A stretch of 12,176 bases of DNA from Sutterella parvirubra YIT 11816 (lineage in GTDB: Bacteria > Pseudomonadota > Gammaproteobacteria > Burkholderiales > Burkholderiaceae_F), in NCBI RefSeq assembly GCF_000250875.1, contig NZ_JH605011.1:19837-32012 (forward strand), read 5' to 3'. A program made the position numbers and the translations under genes. Position 1 is the stretch's first letter, and each line of letters opens with the position of its first letter. Positions 1 through 6,728 of this stretch are shown here, one piece after another. Below the pieces are notes generated by a model that was given only the letters and a program-made list of their open reading frames with translations, searched no databases and was not told the DNA's origin.

Positions 1-145
1 GGACGCGCACGCCCGCCATGCCGCCCAAGAGATGCCCGAGCCAGTCGAAGACCGTCTCACGCACGCGCTCCGAGGTGGGGCGAAGCCCCTCCCTCACACC
101 CACGCGAAGGGGCGTGCGGCGCCAGTCGCCGCCCACAATACGCAC
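1..145 (-). CDS. rsmD: 16S rRNA (guanine966-N2)-methyltransferase RsmD, N-terminal part (runs off left edge)
   Basis: This is the first ~48 residues of a gene that continues beyond the left edge. The minus-strand translation begins VRIVGGDWRRTPLRV and continues with GLRPTSERVRETVFDWL, the hallmark N-terminus of RsmD, which methylates G966 of 16S rRNA in the 30S subunit. The SAM-binding and catalytic parts are outside the window. I chose the GTG at 145 because GGGGGAG (minus strand, 160-154) sits 8 bases upstream and the protein would begin exactly at the conserved RIVGG stretch. An in-frame ATG at 235 would add 30 residues with no family resemblance (MRVRKNKENERVRASS...) and would leave only 16 bases to ftsY. 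The divergent rsmD/ftsY arrangement is the one known from E. coli. Identity is strong; the start is less certain. Confidence 0.85.
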   Translation of the reverse strand, partial: MRIVGGDWRRTPLRVGVREGLRPTSERVRETVFDWLGHLLGGMAGVRV

Positions 146-251
146 CGCACCGGCTCCCCCGCGGGGGGTACTGGTTGCTAAACTTGTGGAACTTGCGCGG
201 ACGCGCTCGTTTTCCTTGTTTTTGCGAACTCGCATGGGTTGTTAACTAGTT
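146..251. promoter_or_regulatory. Divergent rsmD/ftsY intergenic region with candidate ftsY promoter
   Basis: About 106 bases separate the preferred rsmD start from ftsY. From about 170 onward the stretch is clearly richer in A/T than its surroundings. On the plus strand TGC-TAAACT (176-184) resembles an extended -10 element (4 of 6 bases of TATAAT), without a convincing -35. A perfect 10-bp palindrome, TAACTAGTTA (243-252), ends on the first base of the ftsY ATG. A second palindrome, CCCCCGCGGGGG (156-167), covers the rsmD Shine-Dalgarno. Calling this the promoter region rests on position and base composition; the boxes themselves are weak. Confidence 0.35.
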
Positions 252-1244
252 ATGTTTGGTTCTTCCGAAGGGTGGCTGTCCCGACTCAAAAACGGCCTGG
301 AACGCACCCGCGTCAACATCGTCGGCCTCTTCACCGGCGGTGTCGTCGATGAAGATTTTCTTGAAGAGCTCGAATTCGCGCTCATTTCGGCGGACGTCGG
401 CGTCCAGACGTCCTCCCGTATCCTACAACGTTTGCGCAATGCGATTAAATTGCGCGGTCTGAAGACCCAGGACGAGGTGCGCCTGGCGCTGCGCGACGAA
501 ATCGTCGCGATGCTCCGCCCGGCCGAAGCCGACCTCGACCTCGACCGTGAGAAGCCCCTCGTCATCATGATGGTGGGCGTGAACGGCGCCGGGAAGACCA
601 CCTCGATCGGAAAGCTCGCGAAGCTTTTCGCCGAGCGCGGCAAGTCCGTGCTCTTGGCCGCCGGGGACACCTTCCGCGCGGCGGCGCGCGAGCAGCTCGC
701 CGTCTGGGGTGAGCGCAACCGCATCGAAGTCATCTCGCAGGAAGGGGGCGACCCCGCCGCCGTCGTCTTCGACGCGGTGAGCGCGGGCCGCGCCCGCGGG
801 ATCGACATCGTCATCGCCGACACGGCGGGGCGTCTCCCGACCCAGACCAACCTGATGCAGGAACTCTCCCGCATCCGCCGCTCCCAGGACAAGGCGCTCC
901 CGGGTGCGCCCCACGAATCCATCCTCGTCGTCGACGGCACGAACGGCCAGAACGTCCTCACGCAGGTCGAAGCGTTCGACGCCGCCGCGAACCTGACCGG
1001 GCTCATCATCACGAAGTTGGACGGCACCGCCAAGGGCGGCGTCCTCCTCGCGATCACGCAGATGCGCCGCGAAAAGCCCCTGCCGATCCTCTTCATCGGC
1101 GTGGGCGAAAAGCTCGAACACCTGCAGTCCTTCCGCGCGGTCCCCTTCGCGAACGCCTTGGTCGGCCTCGACCCGGCGACGCCGGGTCCGGGCGAAGACG
1201 TCCCGCAGACCGACGAGGAACCTCAGGACGCCGAGCGCGCCTGA
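252..1244 (+). CDS. ftsY: Signal recognition particle receptor FtsY
   Basis: FtsY is the membrane-associated SRP GTPase that docks ribosome-nascent chain-SRP complexes to the Sec translocon. The 330-residue protein holds an N domain (about 1-95) followed by the G domain: P-loop GVNGAGKTT at 109-117, DTFRAAA at 139-145, DTAGR at 190-194, TKLDG at 254-258 and GVGE at 283-286, all canonical. It nearly lacks the acidic N-terminal A domain of E. coli FtsY. Instead it ends in an acidic, Pro-rich tail (about 308-330, with GEDVPQTDEEPQDAE). An in-frame TAA just upstream (243-245) makes ATG 252 the earliest start; no Shine-Dalgarno is visible. It heads the plus-strand train ftsY-ppx-ftsE-ftsX-rpoH-trmL. 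The family assignment is secure; the tail's role is unknown. Confidence 0.97.
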   Translation: MFGSSEGWLSRLKNGLERTRVNIVGLFTGGVVDEDFLEELEFALISADVGVQTSSRILQRLRNAIKLRGLKTQDEVRLALRDEIVAMLRPAEADLDLDREKPLVIMMVGVNGAGKTTSIGKLAKLFAERGKSVLLAAGDTFRAAAREQLAVWGERNRIEVISQEGGDPAAVVFDAVSAGRARGIDIVIADTAGRLPTQTNLMQELSRIRRSQDKALPGAPHESILVVDGTNGQNVLTQVEAFDAAANLTGLIITKLDGTAKGGVLLAITQMRREKPLPILFIGVGEKLEHLQSFRAVPFANALVGLDPATPGPGEDVPQTDEEPQDAERA

Positions 1245-1279
1245 GAACCCCACAGTGCTCCCACAAGGAGGCCACCGCC

Positions 1280-2746
1280 ATGCTTCTAGGTGCCGTTGAT
1301 CTCGGCAGCAACAGCTTCCGCGTCGTCATCGCCCGCGTTGAGGGCGAACGCATCGTGCCGCAGAGCTACTGGAAGGAAACCATCCGCCTCGCGGGCGGGT
1401 TCGACGAAAACGGGGCGCTCACGCCCGAAGCGCAGGCGCGCGCCTTGGCCGCGCTCGCGCGCTTTCGCGAACGCCTCTCGGGGATCCCCCCGGAGCGCGT
1501 GCGCGCCGTCGGCACCCAGGCGATGCGCGCGGCGACCAACGCCGACGAGTTTCTTCTCAAAGCCCAGGAAGCGCTCGGCTACAGGATCGACATCCTGAGC
1601 GGGCACGAAGAGGCGCGTTTGGTCTTCAAGGGCTGCGCGCAGACGCTGCCCCCTTCCGACAAACGCCGCCTCGTGATCGACATCGGGGGCGCGAGCACCG
1701 AATTCATCATCGGCACCGGGACCGAGCCCTTGAAGTGCGAGAGCTACAAGATCGGCTGCGTCAACACGTCGATCCGGTTCTTCCCCGACGGGAAGTTCTC
1801 CGCGAAGGCCTTCGACCGCGCGGTCGTCGCCTGCTGCGCCGACCTTGAGGATTCGATCCGCGCGTTCGGGCGCCCCAACTACGACGAAGCGTACGGGTCC
1901 GCGGGCACCTTCGGCGCCGTGAGCGGCATCTGCGCCGCGCTCGGCTGGAGCGACGGCGAAGTCCGCCCCGAGCACCTCGAGAAGCTCCGCCGGATGCTCC
2001 TTGAGATGCACGACGCGAGCCAAGTCCGCTTCGAGGGTTTGAAGGAAGACCGCCGCGAAGTGATCGCGGGCGGGCTCGCCGTTCTCCTCGCCTGCTACCG
2101 CACGCTCGGGATCGAATCGATGCGCCCCGCGCAGGGGGCCCTTCGCGTCGGGCTTCTGCACGACCTTTGGGGCCGCGTCGAGCACCGCGACACCCGCGAC
2201 GTCACGATCGCCGAAGTCGCGCGCGCGGGCCGCATCGACGCCGAACAGGCGAAGAACGTCGCCGAAACGGCGCTCAAGCTCTACCGGGCGCTCCGCCCCG
2301 AGGCCACCCCGGAAGACGAGAAGATGCTCGTGTGGGCCGCGACCCTTCACGAGGTCGGCATGACGATCAACACGTCGCGCTACCACCGCCACGGCGAATA
2401 CATCGTCCGCAACACCGACATGCCGGGCTTCTCTCGGCGCGATCAGGACGTGATGGCGAAGCTCATCCTCGCGCAGCGCGGCAACCTCAAGAAGGTCCAA
2501 CCGGAGCTCGACCAGTCGGTCTCCGCGGCCGCGGTCCTCGCGCTTCGTCTCGCCGTCATCTTCATGCACGCGCGCTCGACGCCGTCGCTCCCGGTCTTCG
2601 CCTTCGAGCGCACCGAAGGCGCCCTCCGCCTCAAGATGGACGCGGTTTGGTTGAGCACACACCCCCTGACGGATCATCTGCTCCAGGAAGAGTCCGCCTA
2701 CTGGGCACGCATCGGGCGTCAGGTTTTGATGGAGCGCTTCGGCTGA
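1280..2746 (+). CDS. ppx: Exopolyphosphatase / guanosine pentaphosphate phosphohydrolase family (Ppx/GppA)
   Basis: This cytoplasmic enzyme of the ASKHA fold is predicted to release orthophosphate from polyphosphate, or the gamma phosphate of pppGpp. The 488-residue protein shows DLGSNSF (7-13) as phosphate loop 1, SGHEEARLVFKG (107-118) carrying the likely catalytic glutamate, DIGGASTE (134-141) as loop 2 and GSAGT (206-210). The C-terminal half looks like the HD-related helical domain of long Ppx/GppA proteins (HEVGM 357-361, HRHGEYI 369-375). A strong Shine-Dalgarno AAGGAGG (1265-1271) lies 8 bases before the ATG. Its TGA overlaps the ftsE ATG by one base (TGATG), implying translational coupling. 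Sequence alone does not separate Ppx from GppA, so the symbol is a family label. Its place between ftsY and ftsE departs from the classical order, and no ppk is in the window. Confidence 0.9.
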   Translation: MLLGAVDLGSNSFRVVIARVEGERIVPQSYWKETIRLAGGFDENGALTPEAQARALAALARFRERLSGIPPERVRAVGTQAMRAATNADEFLLKAQEALGYRIDILSGHEEARLVFKGCAQTLPPSDKRRLVIDIGGASTEFIIGTGTEPLKCESYKIGCVNTSIRFFPDGKFSAKAFDRAVVACCADLEDSIRAFGRPNYDEAYGSAGTFGAVSGICAALGWSDGEVRPEHLEKLRRMLLEMHDASQVRFEGLKEDRREVIAGGLAVLLACYRTLGIESMRPAQGALRVGLLHDLWGRVEHRDTRDVTIAEVARAGRIDAEQAKNVAETALKLYRALRPEATPEDEKMLVWAATLHEVGMTINTSRYHRHGEYIVRNTDMPGFSRRDQDVMAKLILAQRGNLKKVQPELDQSVSAAAVLALRLAVIFMHARSTPSLPVFAFERTEGALRLKMDAVWLSTHPLTDHLLQEESAYWARIGRQVLMERFG

Positions 2747-3408
2747 TGACGACGCCTCTTCTTGAACTGCGCCGCGTGACGGTCGTCTACGACCGCCGGG
2801 CCGTGCTCGAGAACTTCTCGATGAGCGCGGACCGCGGCGAATTCGTCCTCATGCACGGGGGCACGGGCTCGGGGAAGAGCACCGTGCTCAGGCTCTTCGC
2901 GGGCCTCACGCAGCCCGCCGAGGGCGAGGTCTACGTCGCGGGCGACCGGGTCGACCTCTTCAGCTCCGAAGAGCGCCGGTGGCTCCGCCGCTCGATGGGG
3001 CTCATGATGCAGGAGAGCCTGCTTCTTTCCGACCGCTCCGTCATCGACAACGTCATGCTCCCGGCGCTCGCCGCCGAAGAGAGCTACGGCGAAGCGCGCC
3101 GCCGCGCGATGCTGGCGCTGGAGAAGTGCGGCATCGGCGAATTCGCGGAGGACCTCCCGCACCAGCTCTCCGCGGGGCAAAAGCAGTTGGCGCGCCTCGC
3201 GCGCGCCGTCGTCAACCGCCCGGCGGTGATTCTCGTCGACGAGCCCGTCGCGCACCTCGACCAGGCGAACGCGGAGACGCTTCTCGCGCTCCTCGGCGCC
3301 TTCGTCAGGGCCGGCGTCACGGTCGTCTCGGCGAGCCACGAGCGGCACGTCCCCGAAGGCGTGCCCGTGCGCGAAGTGCGCCTGGAAGCGCCGGAGGCCC
3401 TCTCATGA
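2746..3408 (+). CDS. ftsE: Cell-division ABC transporter ATPase FtsE
   Basis: FtsE is the cytoplasmic ATPase of the FtsEX complex, which signals from the Z-ring through FtsX to periplasmic peptidoglycan hydrolase activators. The 220-residue protein has Walker A GGTGSGKST (38-46), a Q-loop MMQE (87-90), an ABC signature LSAGQKQ (141-147), Walker B VILVDEP (161-167), D-loop AHLD (169-172) and switch His198 (SASH). All catalytic positions are present. The signature and the VDEPVAHLD segment differ from the LSGGEQQ and ADEPTGNLD usual in FtsE. The start at 2746 overlaps the ppx stop; the frame is open further upstream, but those residues are Arg/Pro-rich noise with no family match. The end overlaps ftsX by ATGA. 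FtsX directly downstream makes FtsE the best reading. Confidence 0.93.
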   Translation: MTTPLLELRRVTVVYDRRAVLENFSMSADRGEFVLMHGGTGSGKSTVLRLFAGLTQPAEGEVYVAGDRVDLFSSEERRWLRRSMGLMMQESLLLSDRSVIDNVMLPALAAEESYGEARRRAMLALEKCGIGEFAEDLPHQLSAGQKQLARLARAVVNRPAVILVDEPVAHLDQANAETLLALLGAFVRAGVTVVSASHERHVPEGVPVREVRLEAPEALS

Positions 3409-4292
3409 GCTACCTCTCCAACTGCCGCTGGGCCGCCCGCGAAACCGTCCGCGGGCTCCGGAACGAACCCGACCCCTTCCTCTTCTCCACGGTGCTGACG
3501 AGCCTCGCGCTCGCCGTCCCGCTCTTCATCGCGCTCGTCTTCTACGGGTTGTCGGAGCCGCTCCGAAACCTCCCGCTCGCCGTCGAGATGCCGATCTTCA
3601 CGGACGGGTCGGTGCCCGTTGAAAAGGTCGCCGAAGACGTCGGGAACATTCCGGGCGTCGCCGAGACCCTCATCATTCCGAAGGACGTCGCCTTCGCGGA
3701 GCTGAACGAAACCCTCGGGGTCGCCTCGAAGAAGAACGCGAAGAACCCCCTCCCCGACATCCTGATCGCCACGCTCGAGACGCACATCTCGGGCGAGCGC
3801 ATCGCCGAGACGGTCGCGGCCGTTGAGGCCTTGAAGGGCGTCGACGTCGTGAGCGTGGAGACGAGCTGGCACGAGCGCCTCGGCGTCATCACGCGTGCGG
3901 CCAACACCGGGCTCGCCATCCTCGGGGTCGCGATCCTCGCCCTCATCATCCTCGTCATCATGGGGGCGCTCCGCCGCACCAACCGCTCCGCCACGGAAGA
4001 GATGCGCGCACTCCACCTCTTCGGGGCCTCCCCCGTCTTCGCCGTGCGTCCCACGGCCTGGCGCGGGGTCCTGATGATGACGGCGGCGAGCATCCTCGCG
4101 CTCGGCCTCACCAAGGTGGGCCTTTGGGCCTTCGGAAACGCCCTCGCGGAAGCCGCGGCCCTCTACCAGACGACGATCGTGCTCACGCTCCCCGCCTGGC
4201 GCGACTGCGCCGTCTTCGTCGTCTTCTGCGCGGTGACGGGCGGCATCGTCGCGAGCTTCGCGGCGCTCGACCTCTGGCGGCGCGTCCGCTGA
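3405..4292 (+). CDS. ftsX: Cell-division protein FtsX (permease-like subunit)
   Basis: FtsX is the inner-membrane partner of FtsE. The 295-residue protein has the family layout: a short cytoplasmic N-terminus, TM1 about 26-48, a periplasmic domain about 50-165, TM2 about 168-189, a cytoplasmic loop with the conserved-type segment TNRSATEEMRALHLFGAS (192-209), TM3 about 221-241 and TM4 about 268-290, ending WRRVR. In E. coli the periplasmic domain binds EnvC and lets it activate amidases AmiA and AmiB. An EnvC homologue is encoded 3.5 kb downstream in this window, so the pathway is probably the same here. The ATGA overlap with ftsE indicates coupled translation. The frame is open upstream of 3405, but that part is an out-of-frame reading of ftsE. 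Confidence 0.95.
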   Translation: MSYLSNCRWAARETVRGLRNEPDPFLFSTVLTSLALAVPLFIALVFYGLSEPLRNLPLAVEMPIFTDGSVPVEKVAEDVGNIPGVAETLIIPKDVAFAELNETLGVASKKNAKNPLPDILIATLETHISGERIAETVAAVEALKGVDVVSVETSWHERLGVITRAANTGLAILGVAILALIILVIMGALRRTNRSATEEMRALHLFGASPVFAVRPTAWRGVLMMTAASILALGLTKVGLWAFGNALAEAAALYQTTIVLTLPAWRDCAVFVVFCAVTGGIVASFAALDLWRRVR

Positions 4293-4350
4293 GCGGTCGT
4301 GTTAGCCTTGCACCATTGATTCCGATTCCCTCCCTCTTTTCACGCCGCCC

Positions 4351-5298
4351 ATGACCGACGAACCCGAGATTCTCGACGCCGACGCCCCCAAGCAGGTCAC
4401 GGCGCTCGTCCCGTACCGCGCACCGCAGGTGCCCGCGGTCGTCGGGTCGTTGGGCGACCTCGAGAGCTTCATCCGCGCGGCCGATCAGGCCCCGATGCTC
4501 TCGCCCGAGGAGGAGCGCGACCTCGCGCACCGGCTCCGCGACAAGAACGACCTGGATGCCGCACAGCGGCTCGTCCTCTCGCACCTGCGCCTCGTCGTCT
4601 CGATCGCGCGCGGGTATCTGGGCTACGGCCTGCCCTACGCGGACCTCATCCAGGAAGGGAACATCGGCCTCATGAAGGCCGTGAGGCACTTCGACCCGAC
4701 GCGGGGCGCCCGACTCATGACGTTCGCGCAGCACTGGATCCGCTCGGAAATCCAGGAGTACGTGATCCGCAACTGGCGCATCGTCAAGCTCGCGACCACG
4801 AAGAACCAGCGCAAGCTCTTCTTCAACCTGCGTCAGCTCAAAGAGGACACGCGCCTCGCGCTCTCCTACGATCAGGCCGAGAAAATCGCCGAACACCTCG
4901 ACGTCAAGCCCAAGGAAGTGCTCGAAATGGAAGAGCGCATGTACGGGCAGGAGACGAGCCTCGACGCGCCCGTCGACGGCGACGACGAGGGCGGCATGAG
5001 CCCCTCGGACTGGTTGACGCGCGACGCCGACGAGCCCGAGTCGATCCTCGAAGAGGAAAGCCGCCGCAAGCTCGAGGGCGAAGGCATCGCCCGGGCGCTC
5101 CAAAGCCTCGACCCCCGGAGCCGCCGCGTGATCGAAGCGCGCTACCTCCATCAGGACGCCGAAGGCAACGCCAAACCCGTGACGCTCCAGACGCTCGCCG
5201 ACGAGTTCGGCGTCTCCGCCGAACGCGTCCGTCAGATCGAGAAGCTCGCCATCCAGAAGATGCGCGCGGCGCTCGTCGACGAAGATCCCTCCTTCTGA
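4351..5298 (+). CDS. rpoH: RNA polymerase heat-shock sigma factor RpoH (sigma-32)
   Basis: This alternative sigma-70 family factor directs transcription of chaperone and protease genes under protein-folding stress. The 315-residue protein has sigma regions 1.2-2 (about 45-145, including LVLSHLRLVVSIARGYLGYG and LIQEGNIGLMKAV), the RpoH box QRKLFFNLR (153-161) that separates it from other group 2/3 sigmas, region 3 (about 165-205) and the region 4.2 helix-turn-helix (about 278-304, ending ERVRQIEKLAIQKM). An acidic insert (about 206-235, DGDDEGG...DADEPE) lies between regions 3 and 4. The ATG at 4351 has no Shine-Dalgarno; the preceding bases are a pyrimidine run. The gap after ftsX is 58 bases, with CTTGCA (4307-4312) as a weak sigma-32-like -35 and no good -10. 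Co-transcription with ftsEX is likely. Confidence 0.96.
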   Translation: MTDEPEILDADAPKQVTALVPYRAPQVPAVVGSLGDLESFIRAADQAPMLSPEEERDLAHRLRDKNDLDAAQRLVLSHLRLVVSIARGYLGYGLPYADLIQEGNIGLMKAVRHFDPTRGARLMTFAQHWIRSEIQEYVIRNWRIVKLATTKNQRKLFFNLRQLKEDTRLALSYDQAEKIAEHLDVKPKEVLEMEERMYGQETSLDAPVDGDDEGGMSPSDWLTRDADEPESILEEESRRKLEGEGIARALQSLDPRSRRVIEARYLHQDAEGNAKPVTLQTLADEFGVSAERVRQIEKLAIQKMRAALVDEDPSF

Positions 5299-5309
5299 CC
5301 TTCCGACCC

Positions 5310-5780
5310 ATGTTCAACGTCGTTCTCGTCGCGCCGGAAATTCCGCCCAACACCGGCAACGTCATTCGTCTGTGCGCCAACACGGGCGCGCGCCTGCACC
5401 TCGTGAAGCCTCTGGGCTTCTCGCTCGAAGACAAGCACATGAAGCGTGCGGGGCTCGACTACCACGAGTACGCCGACGTGCGCATCCACGAGTCGTTCGA
5501 CGCGTTTCTCGCATCGGAAGCCCCGAATCCGGACCGCATGTTCGCGATGACGACGAAGGGGAGCCGTCCCTTCGCCGAGGTGGCCTTCGAGCCGGGCGAC
5601 TGGTTCGTGTTCGGGTCGGAGAGCAAGGGGCTCGCGGACGCCGTGCGCGAACGCTTCGACAACGACCACCGCATCCGTCTGCCGATGCGCCCCGGGAACC
5701 GTTCGCTCAACCTCTCGAACACCGTCGCCGTGACGGTCTTCGAAGCGTGGCGCCAGCAGGGGTACGCGGGCGGCGCCTGA
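5310..5780 (+). CDS. trmL: tRNA (cytidine/uridine-34 2'-O) methyltransferase TrmL (SPOUT family)
   Basis: TrmL 2'-O-methylates the wobble nucleotide of leucine tRNAs in the cytoplasm, using SAM bound in a trefoil knot. The 156-residue protein matches the family length. It has PEIPPNTGNVIRLCANTG (9-26), FVFGSESKGL (99-108) and LPMRPGNRSLNLSNTVAVTV (124-143), the three SPOUT/TrmL motifs including the knot-forming C-terminal stretch. It starts 11 bases after the rpoH stop, with no Shine-Dalgarno but a pyrimidine-rich leader, so it is probably the last gene of the ftsY train. The terminator at 5799-5829 follows. Confidence 0.95.
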   Translation: MFNVVLVAPEIPPNTGNVIRLCANTGARLHLVKPLGFSLEDKHMKRAGLDYHEYADVRIHESFDAFLASEAPNPDRMFAMTTKGSRPFAEVAFEPGDWFVFGSESKGLADAVRERFDNDHRIRLPMRPGNRSLNLSNTVAVTVFEAWRQQGYAGGA

Positions 5781-5798
5781 TCTCCAACACCCATCGAC

Positions 5799-5829
5799 AA
5801 AAAGGGCGCCCCTCGGGAGCGCCCTTTTT
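5799..5829. terminator. Bidirectional rho-independent terminator between trmL and the response regulator
   Basis: Arms AAAAAGGGCGC (5799-5809) and GCGCCCTTTTT (5819-5829) are fully complementary around a 9-base loop. The A-run on one side and the T-run on the other give a U-tract in both directions. It sits 19 bases past the trmL stop and 37 bases past the convergent response regulator stop, so it can serve both genes. Confidence 0.9.
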
Positions 5830-5865
5830 CATTCAGTCGATCCGCCCCAAAGGGGCGTCGGCCGA

Positions 5866-6534
5866 TCAAAGTTCCTTGTCGATCTTGTGCTCGATCGCGT
5901 AGATCGCGGCCTGCACGCGCGAGGAGAGGTTGAGCTTCCTCAGCACGCTCTGCACGTGGACCTTGACCGTCGACTCGGCGAGGTTCAACGCACGGGCGAT
6001 TTCCTTGTTGGAGACGCCGCGGGCGAGCCAGGCGAGCGTCTGACGTTCGCGACGCGTCAGCACCGAGGGATCCTGCCCCTGCGCACCCGCCGGGCGCGCC
6101 TGCTTCGTGCCTTCGGGGTCGGCGAAACGGTTGACGAACTTCGTCATCATCTGGGGCGAGATCACGCTGTCGCCGGCGTAGGCGGCGCGGATCGAGCGGA
6201 GCAGGAAGTCCTGGTCGATCTTCTTCAGAAGGTAGCCGCGGGCGCCCAGCTTCAGACATTCGCCCAACGTTTCGCAGTCTTCGCTCACGGTGAGCATCAG
6301 GACGGCGAGGTTCGGATGCGTTTCGCGGATCTGCGCGAGCGCTTCGTGGCCGTTCATGCTCGGCATGTCGACGTCGAGAAGCACGACGTCGGCTTCAACC
6401 TGCTCGACGAGCTTCACGCCTTCGAGACCGTCGCTCGCTTCGCCCACAACCTCAAAGTCGGGCTGACGCTGCAGAAGCGCCTTCACGCCGCTGCGAAAGA
6501 GCGTATGGTCGTCGATGAGCAGGATGCGAATCAT
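5866..6534 (-). CDS. NarL/FixJ-family two-component response regulator, orphan
   Basis: This 222-residue regulator has a receiver domain (about 1-120) with acidic pocket Asp8/Asp9, phospho-acceptor Asp54 (VVLLDVDMP), Thr82 and Lys104. A linker (138-156) joins it to a LuxR-type helix-turn-helix (about 157-215, LTRRERQTLAWLARGVSNKE followed by STVKVHVQSVLRKL). Overall it resembles NarL/NarP, so phosphorylation by a sensor kinase should switch DNA binding, but the stimulus and targets cannot be read here and no kinase is adjacent. The frame is open further upstream to 6678. I chose ATG 6534 because MIRILLIDDH is the natural receiver start and GGAG lies 6 bases before it. An extended -10 promoter is visible just upstream. 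It is separated from secB by the terminator at 6677-6717. Confidence 0.92.
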   Translation of the reverse strand: MIRILLIDDHTLFRSGVKALLQRQPDFEVVGEASDGLEGVKLVEQVEADVVLLDVDMPSMNGHEALAQIRETHPNLAVLMLTVSEDCETLGECLKLGARGYLLKKIDQDFLLRSIRAAYAGDSVISPQMMTKFVNRFADPEGTKQARPAGAQGQDPSVLTRRERQTLAWLARGVSNKEIARALNLAESTVKVHVQSVLRKLNLSSRVQAAIYAIEHKIDKEL

Positions 6535-6577
6535 GGTGTTCTCCGTACCGGCTCCCGAGCGGCCGGCGTACTTTTTC

Positions 6578-6586
6578 ATTTTAGCA
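6578..6586 (-). promoter_or_regulatory. Extended -10 promoter candidate for the response regulator
   Basis: On the minus strand the bases read TGC-TAAAAT, an extended -10 with 5 of 6 bases of TATAAT, inside an A/T-rich island in otherwise high-GC DNA. Transcription would start near 6571, giving a leader of about 37 bases containing the GGAG ribosome site. No -35 box is clear. A short inverted repeat GACGG-AAT-CCGTC (6602-6614) lies roughly where the -35 would be and could be an operator. Confidence 0.5.
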
Positions 6587-6676
6587 AGCTGAGGCGCACA
6601 AGACGGAATCCGTCCTTCGGCTTCCTGCTTGCAGACCGAGGAAGTCCACGGATCCGAACAGTCTTCCGAACACAGC

Positions 6677-6717
6677 AAAACGCCCGCGGCGCTTCACGAA
6701 TGCGCGGCGGGCGTTTT
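6677..6717 (-). terminator. Rho-independent terminator of secB
   Basis: AAAACGCCCGC (6677-6687) pairs with GCGGGCGTTTT (6707-6717). The stem continues inward as GCGC (6689-6692) with GCGC (6702-6705) after a single mismatch, and the loop is 9 bases. On the minus strand the stem is followed by TTTT. It begins 11 bases past the secB stop and isolates secB from the response regulator downstream. Confidence 0.8.
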
Positions 6718-6728
6718 CCCTGAGGCTC

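Noticed and set aside
146..235. ATG at 235 as rsmD start
   Set aside because: In frame and possible, but the added 30 residues do not resemble RsmD, there is no ribosome site, and it would consume the A/T-rich intergenic region. Kept as an alternative in the rsmD entry.
1286..2677. Long minus-strand open frame (463 codons) opposite ppx
   Set aside because: Composition is Arg/Ala/Asp-rich with no motif; it mirrors the third-position G/C of the convincing Ppx frame.
2167..2745. Upstream extension of the ftsE frame
   Set aside because: Arg/Pro/His-rich out-of-frame reading of ppx; FtsE proteins begin near MTTPLLELRRV at 2746.
2979..3404. Upstream extension of the ftsX frame
   Set aside because: It is ftsE read out of frame; the ATGA junction gives the natural ftsX start.
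4293..4350. Sigma-32-type promoter before rpoH
   Set aside because: CTTGCA resembles a -35 but the downstream C/T-run does not match the -10 (CCCCAT-T) well enough to annotate.
6535..6678. 48-residue N-terminal extension of the response regulator
   Set aside because: It would run through the promoter-like region and reach into the secB terminator; ATG 6534 has a good ribosome site and the canonical receiver start.
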